Positions 8,138 through 15,770 of a stretch of DNA of 29,939 nt are shown one piece after another; position 1 is the stretch's first letter, and each line of letters opens with the position of its first letter. The position numbers were made by a program, and so were the translations under genes. The DNA comes from Stramenopiles sp. TOSAG23-2 (Eukaryota > Sar), in the NCBI GenBank assembly GCA_900128395.1, contig LT649386.1, positions 1-29,939 on the forward strand. Reading direction: 5' to 3'. Below the pieces are notes generated by a model. It was given only the letters and a program-made list of their open reading frames with translations. It was not told the DNA's origin and searched no databases.

Positions 8138-9010
8138 ATGGCTTCTATCTTACCAGTCATTATATATTATGAAGATACGGATTGTGTTGGAATTGTGTAT
8201 CATTCTAATTATTTGAAATATTTTGAACGTGGCCGGGAATTGCTTTTAGGACAAGATCAATTGGTTGATTTGTTTGATACGTCCGGTCGTAGTTTTGTAG
8301 TAGTAAATGTTAAAATTGCATATAAAAAAGCTGCTAGGCATGGCGATACGTTAGAAGTACGCACCGTTCCAACCATTGAAAGTTCATATCGACTTGAATT
8401 TGATCAATCTGTTTGGAGAAAAAATATAACAACAAAACAATTAGAAGAGTCCAATAACGAACCATGGACATTAATCGTTCAAGGCACGGTACAAATGGTA
8501 TGTGTTGGAAAGGATATGAAAATATGTACATTGCCCGATATGATCACAGTTAATATGAGGCAAATTTTTGGGGATTTATTAAATCCAAAAAAGAAAACAA
8601 TGAAAAAAAAATTACCACCACCAAAAAAAAAACTTTTAGCTAATGATGGATGGAGTGAACCAAAAGATGTAAAAATTGAAGTGTATTATGAAGACACCGA
8701 TTTTACAACTGTTGTTTATTATGCTAATTATATGAAATTTATGGAAAGAGCAAGATCACAATTATTTGGTTTTAAATCATTAGAAATTATGAAAAACAAA
8801 TACAATGCAAGTTTTGCTGTATATAATGGAGAGTTAGATTTTAAAAGTGGTGGTACGATTGGTGACGTATTAATTGTAAAAACAAAGTTTAAAATTGAAA
8901 GTGATTATCGTATAGCATTTGAGCAAGATATTTACCGACGATGTAATGGTATGGATGAACGAACTGAAATGAATTTAAATAATGATCAACTGTTTTTACA
9001 AGTCTTTTAA
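8138..9010 (+). CDS. Tandem two-domain hot-dog acyl-CoA thioesterase (YbgC/4HBT-like)
   Basis: The protein has 290 residues from the ATG at 8138; an in-frame TTG six bases earlier is not used as start here. Two homologous hot-dog domains are fused. Domain 1 (1-135) has YYEDTD (10-15), the catalytic-type Asp15 and VYHSNYLKYFERGRE with His22. Domain 2 (176-290) repeats YYEDTD (183-188) and VYYANYMKFMERARS, with Tyr195 where His is usual. A Lys/Pro-rich linker (150-165) joins them. YbgC-type enzymes hydrolyse acyl-CoA thioesters and are normally ~130-150-residue single domains that dimerise. Here one chain could form the dimer-like unit, possibly with only one full active site. The substrate is unknown. 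The 3' end overlaps NDUFA12 by 15 bp. Confidence 0.88.
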   Translation: MASILPVIIYYEDTDCVGIVYHSNYLKYFERGRELLLGQDQLVDLFDTSGRSFVVVNVKIAYKKAARHGDTLEVRTVPTIESSYRLEFDQSVWRKNITTKQLEESNNEPWTLIVQGTVQMVCVGKDMKICTLPDMITVNMRQIFGDLLNPKKKTMKKKLPPPKKKLLANDGWSEPKDVKIEVYYEDTDFTTVVYYANYMKFMERARSQLFGFKSLEIMKNKYNASFAVYNGELDFKSGGTIGDVLIVKTKFKIESDYRIAFEQDIYRRCNGMDERTEMNLNNDQLFLQVF

Positions 9011-9673
9011 ATCTCTTGCACGATCTGTTACTTTTACACCTTCACCAGTTGGATTGGCTGGATCCCATTCATGAATTTTTAATTCATTTGGTTGATAATT
9101 ATTTGATAATGGACTACCTTTTTGTGTCCAATATTTACCTTTGTTTGGTGATAAGCCATCATCTGGGATGGAGAAAAATGCTAAGTTTTTTTGGTCAAGA
9201 CTTCCTTCACCTGGTGTATCACCTTTCTCGAACTGATGAAAAACACTACCTACACCATAACCACGTGTACGCACGACAGATGGATTAATATCTACTCGAG
9301 TTGTTATAGTCCCTTCATGTTCTGATGCGTTTGGTACGTTTGATGCCCAATTATTTTGCATACCACGTTTGGTACTTGGATTTACTGGAGTATGATCAGA
9401 CATATGTGTCATCCAACCATGCCATTCAGGTGGTATCCTCGTTGGGTCCCAGTTCCACCCGTACTTTGGATTATACTCGCACCATCTATGACGTCCATGT
9501 TGCTCATTTGTTTCCTCGTAATATTTGTTACCTAAATAATCTTCCCCTTTTAACACACCTAGTTTTACTTCATCGTAACGAAAAACTTTTTTAATCGTTT
9601 CCAATGGTCCCCACTCCTGTAACATTTGCACAACATACCTGATACCAGGTTTCAAATTTTTTCTACTCGACAT
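8996..9673 (-). CDS. NDUFA12: NDUFA12 (B17.2), accessory subunit of mitochondrial complex I
   Basis: The protein has 225 residues. The family core is clear: GEDYLGNKYYEE (43-54), HGRHRWCEY (59-67) and PPEWHGWMTHMSD (81-93). NDUFA12 is a matrix-arm subunit of NADH:ubiquinone oxidoreductase in the inner mitochondrial membrane. Human NDUFA12 is about 145 residues. This one has a ~115-residue C-terminal extension with patches such as GYGVGSVFHQFEKGDTPGEG (138-157) and KYWTQKGSPLSNNYQPNELK (180-199). The extension contains no obvious low-complexity run, so it may be an ordered, lineage-specific part. No clear cleavable mitochondrial presequence is seen, although the N-terminus is basic. Convergent overlap with the thioesterase gene is 15 bp. 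Confidence 0.93.
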   Translation of the reverse strand: MSSRKNLKPGIRYVVQMLQEWGPLETIKKVFRYDEVKLGVLKGEDYLGNKYYEETNEQHGRHRWCEYNPKYGWNWDPTRIPPEWHGWMTHMSDHTPVNPSTKRGMQNNWASNVPNASEHEGTITTRVDINPSVVRTRGYGVGSVFHQFEKGDTPGEGSLDQKNLAFFSIPDDGLSPNKGKYWTQKGSPLSNNYQPNELKIHEWDPANPTGEGVKVTDRARDLKDL

Positions 9674-10393
9674 GTCTGCTATAATATATGTATATATATG
9701 ATATATCGATTATTATTGCAACTACTATCTGAAAGAAAGTGTTTCTATATCTGTTGTATGTACATCGAAGTTACTATGTATATTAGTTATCTGATTTAAT
9801 CATTTATTCATTATTTTACTTCAGGATAATAAAATCCAAGAAGAATAACAAACAACAACACCTCCCCTCCGGGCTAATGGTATATCCATCGTGTTAGTTC
9901 AAAAAGCGAAGGCAGGCGGAGGCAATCTGGCATCAATGCTGTACAGTGTTAAATATAATCTTTAACAACTTTTTTCATTCCTATTTATCGGCTTTGGGCT
10001 TTGGATCAAATATCAACTATTTGTCCTGGTATACGAGAGATTACCATATCAATAGCATTAAATTTTACACGACAGGAGTGATATTAGGATACCAGGTGGT
10101 AGTTCATAATAAGGTGAAAACAATTATTTATGATAAATAAGATCCTCGGGTAGTGTAATTATTGATGATGTGATGAGTTGCATGGATGTGGGACCATTTT
10201 TTTTTGGATTGGACCGACACAAAAGAAAAAAATGTAATTATAATATCTTTAAACGAGAGAAATATAGATATAATACATACAAGTATTATACAGGTATTAT
10301 TAGATTATATTGAAAGAAGAAACTAGAAGAAAAACAAATAATAAAAGAAAGAAAGAAAATAAAATATAACAAATAAAAAAAAGATAATTAATT
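9674..10393. promoter_or_regulatory. Divergent spacer of NDUFA12 and carnitine acetyltransferase
   Basis: The spacer is 720 bp between two start codons. A GC-rich island at about 9861-9930 stands out from the AT-rich surroundings, and CCTCC (9861-9865) could pair with GGAGG (9918-9922). I could not fold it into a tRNA or match it to a known RNA. The last 130 bp before the plus-strand gene are almost pure A-rich purine sequence and include GAAAGAAG at 10312-10319. Confidence 0.5.
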
Positions 10394-12340
10394 ATGGCGT
10401 ATGCAAGCTCACCAACAAATGTAGAACAAGGTGAAAATTGGATTACAAATTCTACAAATGTATTTACTTTTAAAGGGGATTATCGTGAACATTTACATAT
10501 GGAAGATAATACTAAACCATTGTATTCAGGTCAATTAAAATTACCACAATTGCCAGTAGCGGGATTGAAAGCCTCGTGTGAGACGTATTTAAAATCTGTA
10601 CGTGCATTGGCAACTGATGAAGAATATGAACATACGAAAAAATGTGTTGAAGAATTTTTACAAAGTGGTGGCATGGGAGAAAAACTACATGAACGTTTAT
10701 TAAAACGCAAAGATGAATATGGAAACAGTAGTTGGCTTCAACATTGGTGGAATACTGGAAGTTATTTAGAATTTCGCATGTCGAACGTTATCAATGTGAG
10801 CTATTTCTTTTCATTTGCGGATTTACCACAAGGATACCGTGATAATAATATATTAAGAGCATCATTGCTGTCACATGGTGCACTTACATTTCGTCAAATG
10901 GTATGTAATGGGGAAGATGTAAATGCAAATGGTGCTGGTATTGGTCCTGGATGTGCTACTCCATATAAATATATGTTCAATGCATGTCGTGTCCCATTGC
11001 CAGGGATGGACAATGGAGTGCATTATTTACCAGATGGTGGGCCAGAATGTCAAAATATTGTCGTCGTACGAAATGGGCAATTTTTTACGTTCCAAGCAAG
11101 CAAAGGACCTGAAGGAAATTATGAACCATTTTCAACTAGTTATTTACGTGCACAATTCAAAACAATTATTGATATGGCTGGTGATGGCTGTCCAGAAAAT
11201 GTTCCAGCAGTTGGAGCTATGTGTGGTGCAGATAGGGATGCATGGGCTAGTGCTAGGGCACGTATGGTGGCAGATCCGTCCAACCAAGAATTTTTAGATG
11301 CAGTACAAAGTGCCATTTTCTGCGTATGCTTAGATAGCAGCGCCCCAGTGACACGAACAGAAACGGCACGTGCATTATGGCATGGTGATTCCAAGGAAAG
11401 ATGGTATGATAAATCTGTACAAATTATTGTATTTGAAAATGGTAAAGCTGGATTAATGGGTGAACATTCCAATTATGATGGTCAACCAGCTGTTGGCTTA
11501 TCGGATTTCTTATTGACGCATGAAAGAGAGAAATTAACTGTATTTGAAAATGCAAATCCACAAGAAAAAGTTGCTGAATTTGCTTCTAATGGTGGAATAC
11601 CACCAAGAAATATCAGTACATTGTTAAATTTTGATATGGCAATGAACTGGGATTTAAACAATGCAATTGCAGAATTTACACAAACAATTGAAAAACATGA
11701 TTTAACTGTCTTGCCATTTTATGGTTGTGGTAAAACTATCATTAAATCGTTCAAATGTTCCCCTGATGCATTTGCGCAAATGGCAATTCAAATAGCATAT
11801 AAGCGTATGTTTGGTGAATGCCGTGCAACATATGAACCATTTTCTATGCGTGCATATCGTCATGGAAGAACTGAAACTATACGTTCCGTATCTGTTGATT
11901 CTCAACATATGTGTGATGTTATGGATGATCGTACTAAATCTGCAGCAGAACGTGCAGAGGCTATTCGTACAGCATGTTCTGCACATGGTGCATATATTAA
12001 AAATGCAGCAAGTGGCAATGCATGCGATCGTCATTTGATGGGCTTAAGTATGTTGGTTGGCAATAATGAGAAAACACCAAGTATTTTCACAGATCCATTG
12101 TATTGGAAAAGTAAAACTTGGCATTTATCAACTAGTAATTTAAGTCATGAATTGTTTGATGGATGGGGATGGGGTGAAGTAGTTTCTGATGGCCTTGGTA
12201 TTGCATATAGTACAAATCAGGATATGTTATTGTATAATGTAACAAGTGCACGTGGATTTACAGCACAATTTTGTCAACATTTGGAAAACGCTTTAAGAGA
12301 TATGATGAGTACAATGATGGCTGCAGAAAGTAAATTGTAA
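10394..12340 (+). CDS. CRAT: Carnitine O-acetyltransferase with peroxisomal PTS1 (SKL)
   Basis: The protein has 648 residues, the usual length for choline/carnitine acyltransferases. The N-terminal signature LPQLPVAGL (50-58) is followed by WWNTGSYLEFR and NVINVSYFF (118-139). The catalytic His is His358 in MGEHSNYDG. TYEPFSMRAYRHGRTETIRS (479-498) is the carnitine/CoA-binding block, and STSNLSHELFDGWGWGEVVS (579-598) runs into the family's C-terminal signature. The enzyme transfers acetyl or short acyl groups between CoA and carnitine, which lets acetyl units leave peroxisomes. The last three residues are SKL, a canonical PTS1 peroxisomal import signal. No N-terminal transit peptide is obvious. 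Start context is A/T-rich. It is divergent from NDUFA12 and convergent with the next gene. Confidence 0.96.
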   Translation: MAYASSPTNVEQGENWITNSTNVFTFKGDYREHLHMEDNTKPLYSGQLKLPQLPVAGLKASCETYLKSVRALATDEEYEHTKKCVEEFLQSGGMGEKLHERLLKRKDEYGNSSWLQHWWNTGSYLEFRMSNVINVSYFFSFADLPQGYRDNNILRASLLSHGALTFRQMVCNGEDVNANGAGIGPGCATPYKYMFNACRVPLPGMDNGVHYLPDGGPECQNIVVVRNGQFFTFQASKGPEGNYEPFSTSYLRAQFKTIIDMAGDGCPENVPAVGAMCGADRDAWASARARMVADPSNQEFLDAVQSAIFCVCLDSSAPVTRTETARALWHGDSKERWYDKSVQIIVFENGKAGLMGEHSNYDGQPAVGLSDFLLTHEREKLTVFENANPQEKVAEFASNGGIPPRNISTLLNFDMAMNWDLNNAIAEFTQTIEKHDLTVLPFYGCGKTIIKSFKCSPDAFAQMAIQIAYKRMFGECRATYEPFSMRAYRHGRTETIRSVSVDSQHMCDVMDDRTKSAAERAEAIRTACSAHGAYIKNAASGNACDRHLMGLSMLVGNNEKTPSIFTDPLYWKSKTWHLSTSNLSHELFDGWGWGEVVSDGLGIAYSTNQDMLLYNVTSARGFTAQFCQHLENALRDMMSTMMAAESKL

Positions 12341-12487
12341 ACAAGAAAAAAGCATTTTTATATACTCGTAATAAGGCTCTACATTTTATTTGTTGTTGTA
12401 AAAAATAATACGATCGTATTTTTTAATTTTTTATATAATATATAATAAATAAAAAAAAATACAAAAAATACGCGCTCGTATAAATTT
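12341..12487. other. Short convergent 3' spacer
   Basis: 147 bp between the stops of carnitine acetyltransferase (+) and the small Pro-rich gene (-). It is nearly all A/T apart from CTCGTA-type words (12365-12370 and 12475-12480) and the palindrome at 12407-12420. Confidence 0.6.
12407..12420. repeat. Perfect 14-bp palindrome AATACGATCGTATT
   Basis: The palindrome is exact, without a loop, and is flanked by an A run on the left and a T run on the right. It lies mid-way between two converging stop codons, which suits a bidirectional 3'-end signal. That function is inferred. Confidence 0.85.
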
Positions 12488-13072
12488 TTACTTCTCTTCT
12501 TTGGTAGACTCCTGTTGTAACGCATCAGCATCATTATCACCAACAGTTTGTGCATCCATAGTTTCTTTTTGTTCTTCTCCTGATTCTGTTGCTTCATGCT
12601 TCAAAGCTTTATTTAACAAACTACCTTCGAGAGCATAACTTGCATTTCTTTCCATATCTTCCCTTGATATTCTAGGAGATTCATCAACATCAAATTTTAA
12701 ATTAGTAGGTACACGAACAACTTCTGTTCTTTTTTTAATATCATAATCCTCGTCGCTAACGTCATTACCTAGTTTTTGACGTACATCTGCTGGCCAGGAA
12801 TTAGCTGGTGGACGAGGTAGAGGAGGCAAACCACGGTCAGCTTGCACAAAGCTCCTTGGGGCTGGGCGAAAAAACCTTTTGTTTGATTTAACAATAGGTG
12901 CCAATGGTAATGGTGGTGCATCACGTCTATCAGGTGGATTTTCTATTGGTGGTTCCGGTATTACATTTGGTTCCATAGACAATACTTTATATTCCATTAA
13001 ATATATTGACAATATGACAGATATGAAAAACAAAAATCTCATGGTATTATTATACATCATTCTGTTCCCCAT
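12488..13072 (-). CDS. Small Pro-rich protein with N-terminal signal anchor, unrecognised
   Basis: 194 residues, not matched to any family. Residues 10-27 are hydrophobic (MRFLFFISVILSIYLMEY starting at Met11) and could be a signal peptide or a type II membrane anchor. Met5, Met6 and Met11 are alternative starts. Next comes a Pro-rich section (35-90) with PPLPLAP and PPLPRPP, which could be SH3- or WW-type ligands. The remainder is charged and Glu-rich, and probably disordered. The single open frame and its position between two sound genes support it as real. An opposite-strand open frame overlaps its 5' part but looks like a shadow. Confidence 0.55.
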   Translation of the reverse strand: MGNRMMYNNTMRFLFFISVILSIYLMEYKVLSMEPNVIPEPPIENPPDRRDAPPLPLAPIVKSNKRFFRPAPRSFVQADRGLPPLPRPPANSWPADVRQKLGNDVSDEDYDIKKRTEVVRVPTNLKFDVDESPRISREDMERNASYALEGSLLNKALKHEATESGEEQKETMDAQTVGDNDADALQQESTKEEK

Positions 13073-13591
13073 TCTTTTTATCTTCTACACAGTCTACTCC
13101 AGTATATGTAAAAATATATTATCGAAGTACAGATTGTTCTAACAATGTCCACGACTATCTTCTATTATGTTTCATTCTGTTTCACTGTATCTCTACCATT
13201 ATTTATTATTTTTACTAATGCACTAATTATAATTTAACATCAAAAACACCAAACGCTCTCCTTCCCCCGTTTTGTGTGTCTTATTAATTCCTCAATGCAT
13301 GTACCAGGTCTATAGCATTATGGGAATACATGGGAACATTATTCGGAGATGTACACTCATAGGTACAAAGAAGATGAAAGTATACCATAATTAAATATAC
13401 AAGTACAATATATGAAGGTGGAAAGAGTAAAATGGAAATGGAAAATGGAGAGATTTAGATTGTGTAGCGAATGATGTATATAGGTATAGAAACAAGATGA
13501 AGTATACCAATTAATTATACTATTGTTGTTAAATACTGTATAATAAATTAAGATAATCTCTCACACACTTTTTTCCTTCCTTTTTCATAAT
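13073..13591. other. Spacer between RPL3 3' end and the Pro-rich gene's 5' end
   Basis: 519 bp with no supported gene. It contains a diverged direct repeat: about 13348-13400 resembles about 13470-13520. No TACG palindrome was seen here, unlike in the convergent spacers. Confidence 0.55.
13348..13520. repeat. Diverged direct repeat, ~50-bp units ~120 bp apart
   Basis: Both units share the order GATGTA...ATAGGTA...AAGATGAA(A)GTATACCA...AATTA...ATAC with scattered changes. It may be an old tandem duplication that has decayed. Confidence 0.55.
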
Positions 13592-14782
13592 TTATTCAAC
13601 TTTCAATGGTGCTTGTGCTTTAGCTTTACGTGGTCCCATGAATCTGTCTTTCTCAGCAAATGTTTGGAAACGACCATGGCCAAATTTAGAACTAGTATCA
13701 ATGAATTTAATAAGACTTGGTACATCCTCCAATGCTTTCTTACTGGTATGTTCCAATAATGATTTACGTAATGTAACTACACGTTTTTTAGGTCCAGTTA
13801 CACCACCTTTAAGCATGATCCAATCCTCGTTAACAACACCGTAATGTGGGAAACCACCCATTGGTGTGATAGTTTTTGCAGTTAAATCTTGTTCAGTGGA
13901 ACATGATTTGTCATCACCAGCTTTACCGATTCTGTAAACTTTCTTGTTAATCTCGGTACGATGATGGTAACCACGTTGACCAGCACGTCCAACATGCATA
14001 CGTAAGCGACTTGGATGCCATGCACCAATACATGCTACTTTACGTAAACCTTTGTGTGTTTTACGTGGTAAACGTGTTACACCCCAACGGGTAACAACAC
14101 CTTCAAAACCATGACCTTTGTTCAATGCTGCGGTGTCAATCATTTCGTTTTCTTGGAAAACGGATGACAATGGTACATTTTTCTCAAATAAACCAGTTGC
14201 GAAGTCAACTTTAGCTGCTACGTCCCCACCGTTGATTTGGATTTCCATTAAATGTGCTTTCTTTTGACGCAATTTAATTTTTTTAATTTGTGTATGTGCA
14301 AGAACACGTACAACAGTGCAATGGTCTTTGATGCGTTGAAGCTCGGTATCGGTATTTTTGGTTTCCTCTGCAGCTTTTTTCGAATATTTGGTAAATGCTT
14401 TTTGTTTGCTTTGGCACCAGTTTTTGTAAAAGCGACGACGGCATTCTTCAGATAAATGTTGTGCCCATACAGTGGTTACGGTACGTAAACCATCAACAGT
14501 TTCTTTGTAACCAACAACACCTACAACAACCATAGGTGGAGCCTCAAGGACGGTAACAGCCTCAACAACTTCTTTTTTGTGGATTTTTGCACCTGGTCTG
14601 TCAACATCACGCATGATATGTGTCATACCTGCTTTGTATGCCATGAAAGCGGTCAAATGTGGCGCTTTGGATGCATCATCTCTTGGGAAAGATCTTACAC
14701 GACCTTGATGACGTCTTGAACGTTTACGTGGTAAGAAACCAAGGGAACCGTGGCGTGGTGCTTCGAATTTACGATGAGACAT
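13592..14782 (-). CDS. RPL3: Cytoplasmic large-subunit ribosomal protein uL3 (RPL3)
   Basis: The protein has 396 residues, the normal eukaryotic length. The start [20 protein letters not shown] is the canonical RPL3 N-terminus, followed by [15 protein letters not shown] (42-56). The loop that reaches the peptidyl-transferase centre is intact: His243 in KTHKG (the position that is methylated in yeast and human), Trp255 in GAWHP and [19 protein letters not shown] (268-286). uL3 helps initiate 60S assembly and coordinates tRNA and elongation-factor binding. The 5' end, including the start codon and first 17 codons, is duplicated immediately upstream, so a decoy start may lie in the leader. Stop is TAA. 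Confidence 0.98.
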   Translation of the reverse strand: MSHRKFEAPRHGSLGFLPRKRSRRHQGRVRSFPRDDASKAPHLTAFMAYKAGMTHIMRDVDRPGAKIHKKEVVEAVTVLEAPPMVVVGVVGYKETVDGLRTVTTVWAQHLSEECRRRFYKNWCQSKQKAFTKYSKKAAEETKNTDTELQRIKDHCTVVRVLAHTQIKKIKLRQKKAHLMEIQINGGDVAAKVDFATGLFEKNVPLSSVFQENEMIDTAALNKGHGFEGVVTRWGVTRLPRKTHKGLRKVACIGAWHPSRLRMHVGRAGQRGYHHRTEINKKVYRIGKAGDDKSCSTEQDLTAKTITPMGGFPHYGVVNEDWIMLKGGVTGPKKRVVTLRKSLLEHTSKKALEDVPSLIKFIDTSSKFGHGRFQTFAEKDRFMGPRKAKAQAPLKVE

Positions 14783-14935
14783 GTTTTAGTTAATTAAATT
14801 TTGTTTTTATTGTTTGTTTTGATTATTATAATATAAGAAACCAAGGGAACCGTGGCGTGGTGCTTCGAATTTACGATGAGACATGTTTTAGTTAATTAAA
14901 TTTTGTTTTTATTGTTTGTTTTGATTATTATAATA
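14732..14935. repeat. Perfect 2 x 102-bp direct tandem duplication over the RPL3 start
   Basis: Copies at 14732-14833 and 14834-14935 are identical. Each holds RPL3 codons 1-17, the ATG and 51 bp of 5' flank. The outer copy is detached from the body of the gene. Confidence 0.97.
14807..14884 (-). other. Potential upstream ORF created by the RPL3 duplication
   Basis: The outer copy's ATG (14882-14884) opens 17 RPL3 codons, runs out of the copy for 8 more codons of flank sequence, and stops at TAA (14807-14809). This gives a 25-residue peptide. The stop lies 24 bases before the true RPL3 ATG. It would be translated only if transcription starts beyond the outer copy. Confidence 0.6.
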
Positions 14936-15128
14936 AACTTTAATATATATATATATATCGGTATGGATATCATATGATGTAGTTATGTATTTCTGTATGG
15001 AGTTTGTTATCTTTATTTTCAATACTATGTAATGTTATTTTGATGTTGCTAATATCTAATATTTTATTTTCTATGTGATGAGAAGAAAATTGACTGGTTT
15101 TGGTGGGGTGTGAAGAATTAATATTGAA

Positions 15129-15190
15129 ATAGCATTGATAAAATCAATATCTCTAATATGGACATATAGGCTTGATAAAATCAATGCTAT
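15129..15190. repeat. Nested inverted repeat, 11-bp outer arms
   Basis: ATAGCATTGAT (15129-15139) and ATCAATGCTAT (15180-15190) are exact reverse complements. Each arm also belongs to a small inner hairpin (ATTGAT-AAA-ATCAAT at 15134-15148 and TTGAT-AAA-ATCAA at 15172-15184). Thus either one long or two short stem-loops can form. Confidence 0.75.
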
Positions 15191-15343
15191 GCACTCTAAC
15201 ACTCTAACTCGAAACATCTCGGGCCATTTCGCCTATGGAAGTTAAGTATAATTTTATGTAGTCTTATCTTTACTATAGACATAGCAAAGAAAAGACAGAC
15301 AGACAGACGAAGTGACCAATTTTATATTTGGTAGTAGTAGTGT

Positions 15344-15369
15344 TTTCTTATACTAACAAGTATAAGAAA
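15344..15369. repeat. Perfect 11-bp stem-loop with AACA loop
   Basis: TTTCTTATACT (15344-15354) pairs exactly with AGTATAAGAAA (15359-15369) across the loop AACA. Its core TATACTAACAAGTATA recurs with one change at 28363-28378. Confidence 0.8.
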
Positions 15370-15460
15370 GTGGGAAAGTATCAGATGTTTCAAGAGAGTA
15401 TGAAGCATATCTCACCAGAAAGTTTTGAATGTAAGCTATAAGTACTGGCTTAGCTCCCAC

Positions 15461-15640
15461 CAGGCCCACAGCAGGCCCAGCAGGCCTATAACTGGCAAGG
15501 AAAATCTGTCCAGGCCCAGAGTATACACCAGGCCCACGCAAAAGATATATTCTAGCATATTTTAATTTATACTATTCTAGAACATGTATTATAGATATAT
15601 ACACCTATATGTATATTCAGAACATATATATACAGGCCCA
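15461..15640. repeat. Cluster of CAGGCC(C) words
   Basis: CAGGCC occurs at 15461, 15472, 15481, 15511, 15529 and 15633, in otherwise AT-rich DNA; five of the six read CAGGCCC. The last is the product of the tandem duplication. The cluster lies 130-310 bp upstream of the coiled-coil gene and about 700 bp upstream of RPL3. It could be a binding-site cluster. Confidence 0.6.
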
Positions 15641-15736
15641 CGCAAAAGATATATTCTAGCATATTTTAATTTATACTATTCTAGAACATGTATTATAGAT
15701 ATATACACCTATATGTATATTCAGAACATATATATA
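15529..15736. repeat. Perfect 2 x 104-bp direct tandem duplication upstream of the coiled-coil gene
   Basis: Copies at 15529-15632 and 15633-15736 are identical. The unit starts with CAGGCCCACGC and ends in a TA run. The second copy ends 35 bp before the ATG at 15771, so any promoter in the unit is doubled. Confidence 0.97.
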
Positions 15737-15770
15737 TATATTCGAGGTCAACAGCAGGATATTCATAATC

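Larger units (their letters stand above)
14783..15770. promoter_or_regulatory. Divergent spacer of RPL3 and the coiled-coil gene
   Basis: About 990 bp with no supported gene. In order it holds the outer copy of the RPL3 5' duplication (14834-14935), a TA run (about 14944-14958), a nested inverted repeat (15129-15190), a perfect hairpin (15344-15369), a cluster of CAGGCC(C) words (15461-15640) and a perfect 104-bp tandem duplication (15529-15736) that ends 35 bp before the next start codon. Part of it should be the strong RPL3 promoter. I saw no tRNA or 5S rRNA. Confidence 0.6.

Noticed and set aside
9885-9925. Possible tRNA B box in the GC-rich island
   Set aside because: GTTCAAAAAGC is a weak B-box match, and no cloverleaf with a 7-bp acceptor stem could be drawn.
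12879-13142. 87-residue plus-strand open frame with a hydrophobic C-terminus
   Set aside because: It lies opposite the Pro-rich gene. The minus-strand frame has the better start, signal anchor and length. Some doubt remains because neither has a known homologue.
15205-15260. Possible 5S rRNA fragment
   Set aside because: Only a GAAGTTAAG-like word matches. The surrounding sequence lacks the box A and stem complementarity of 5S rRNA.
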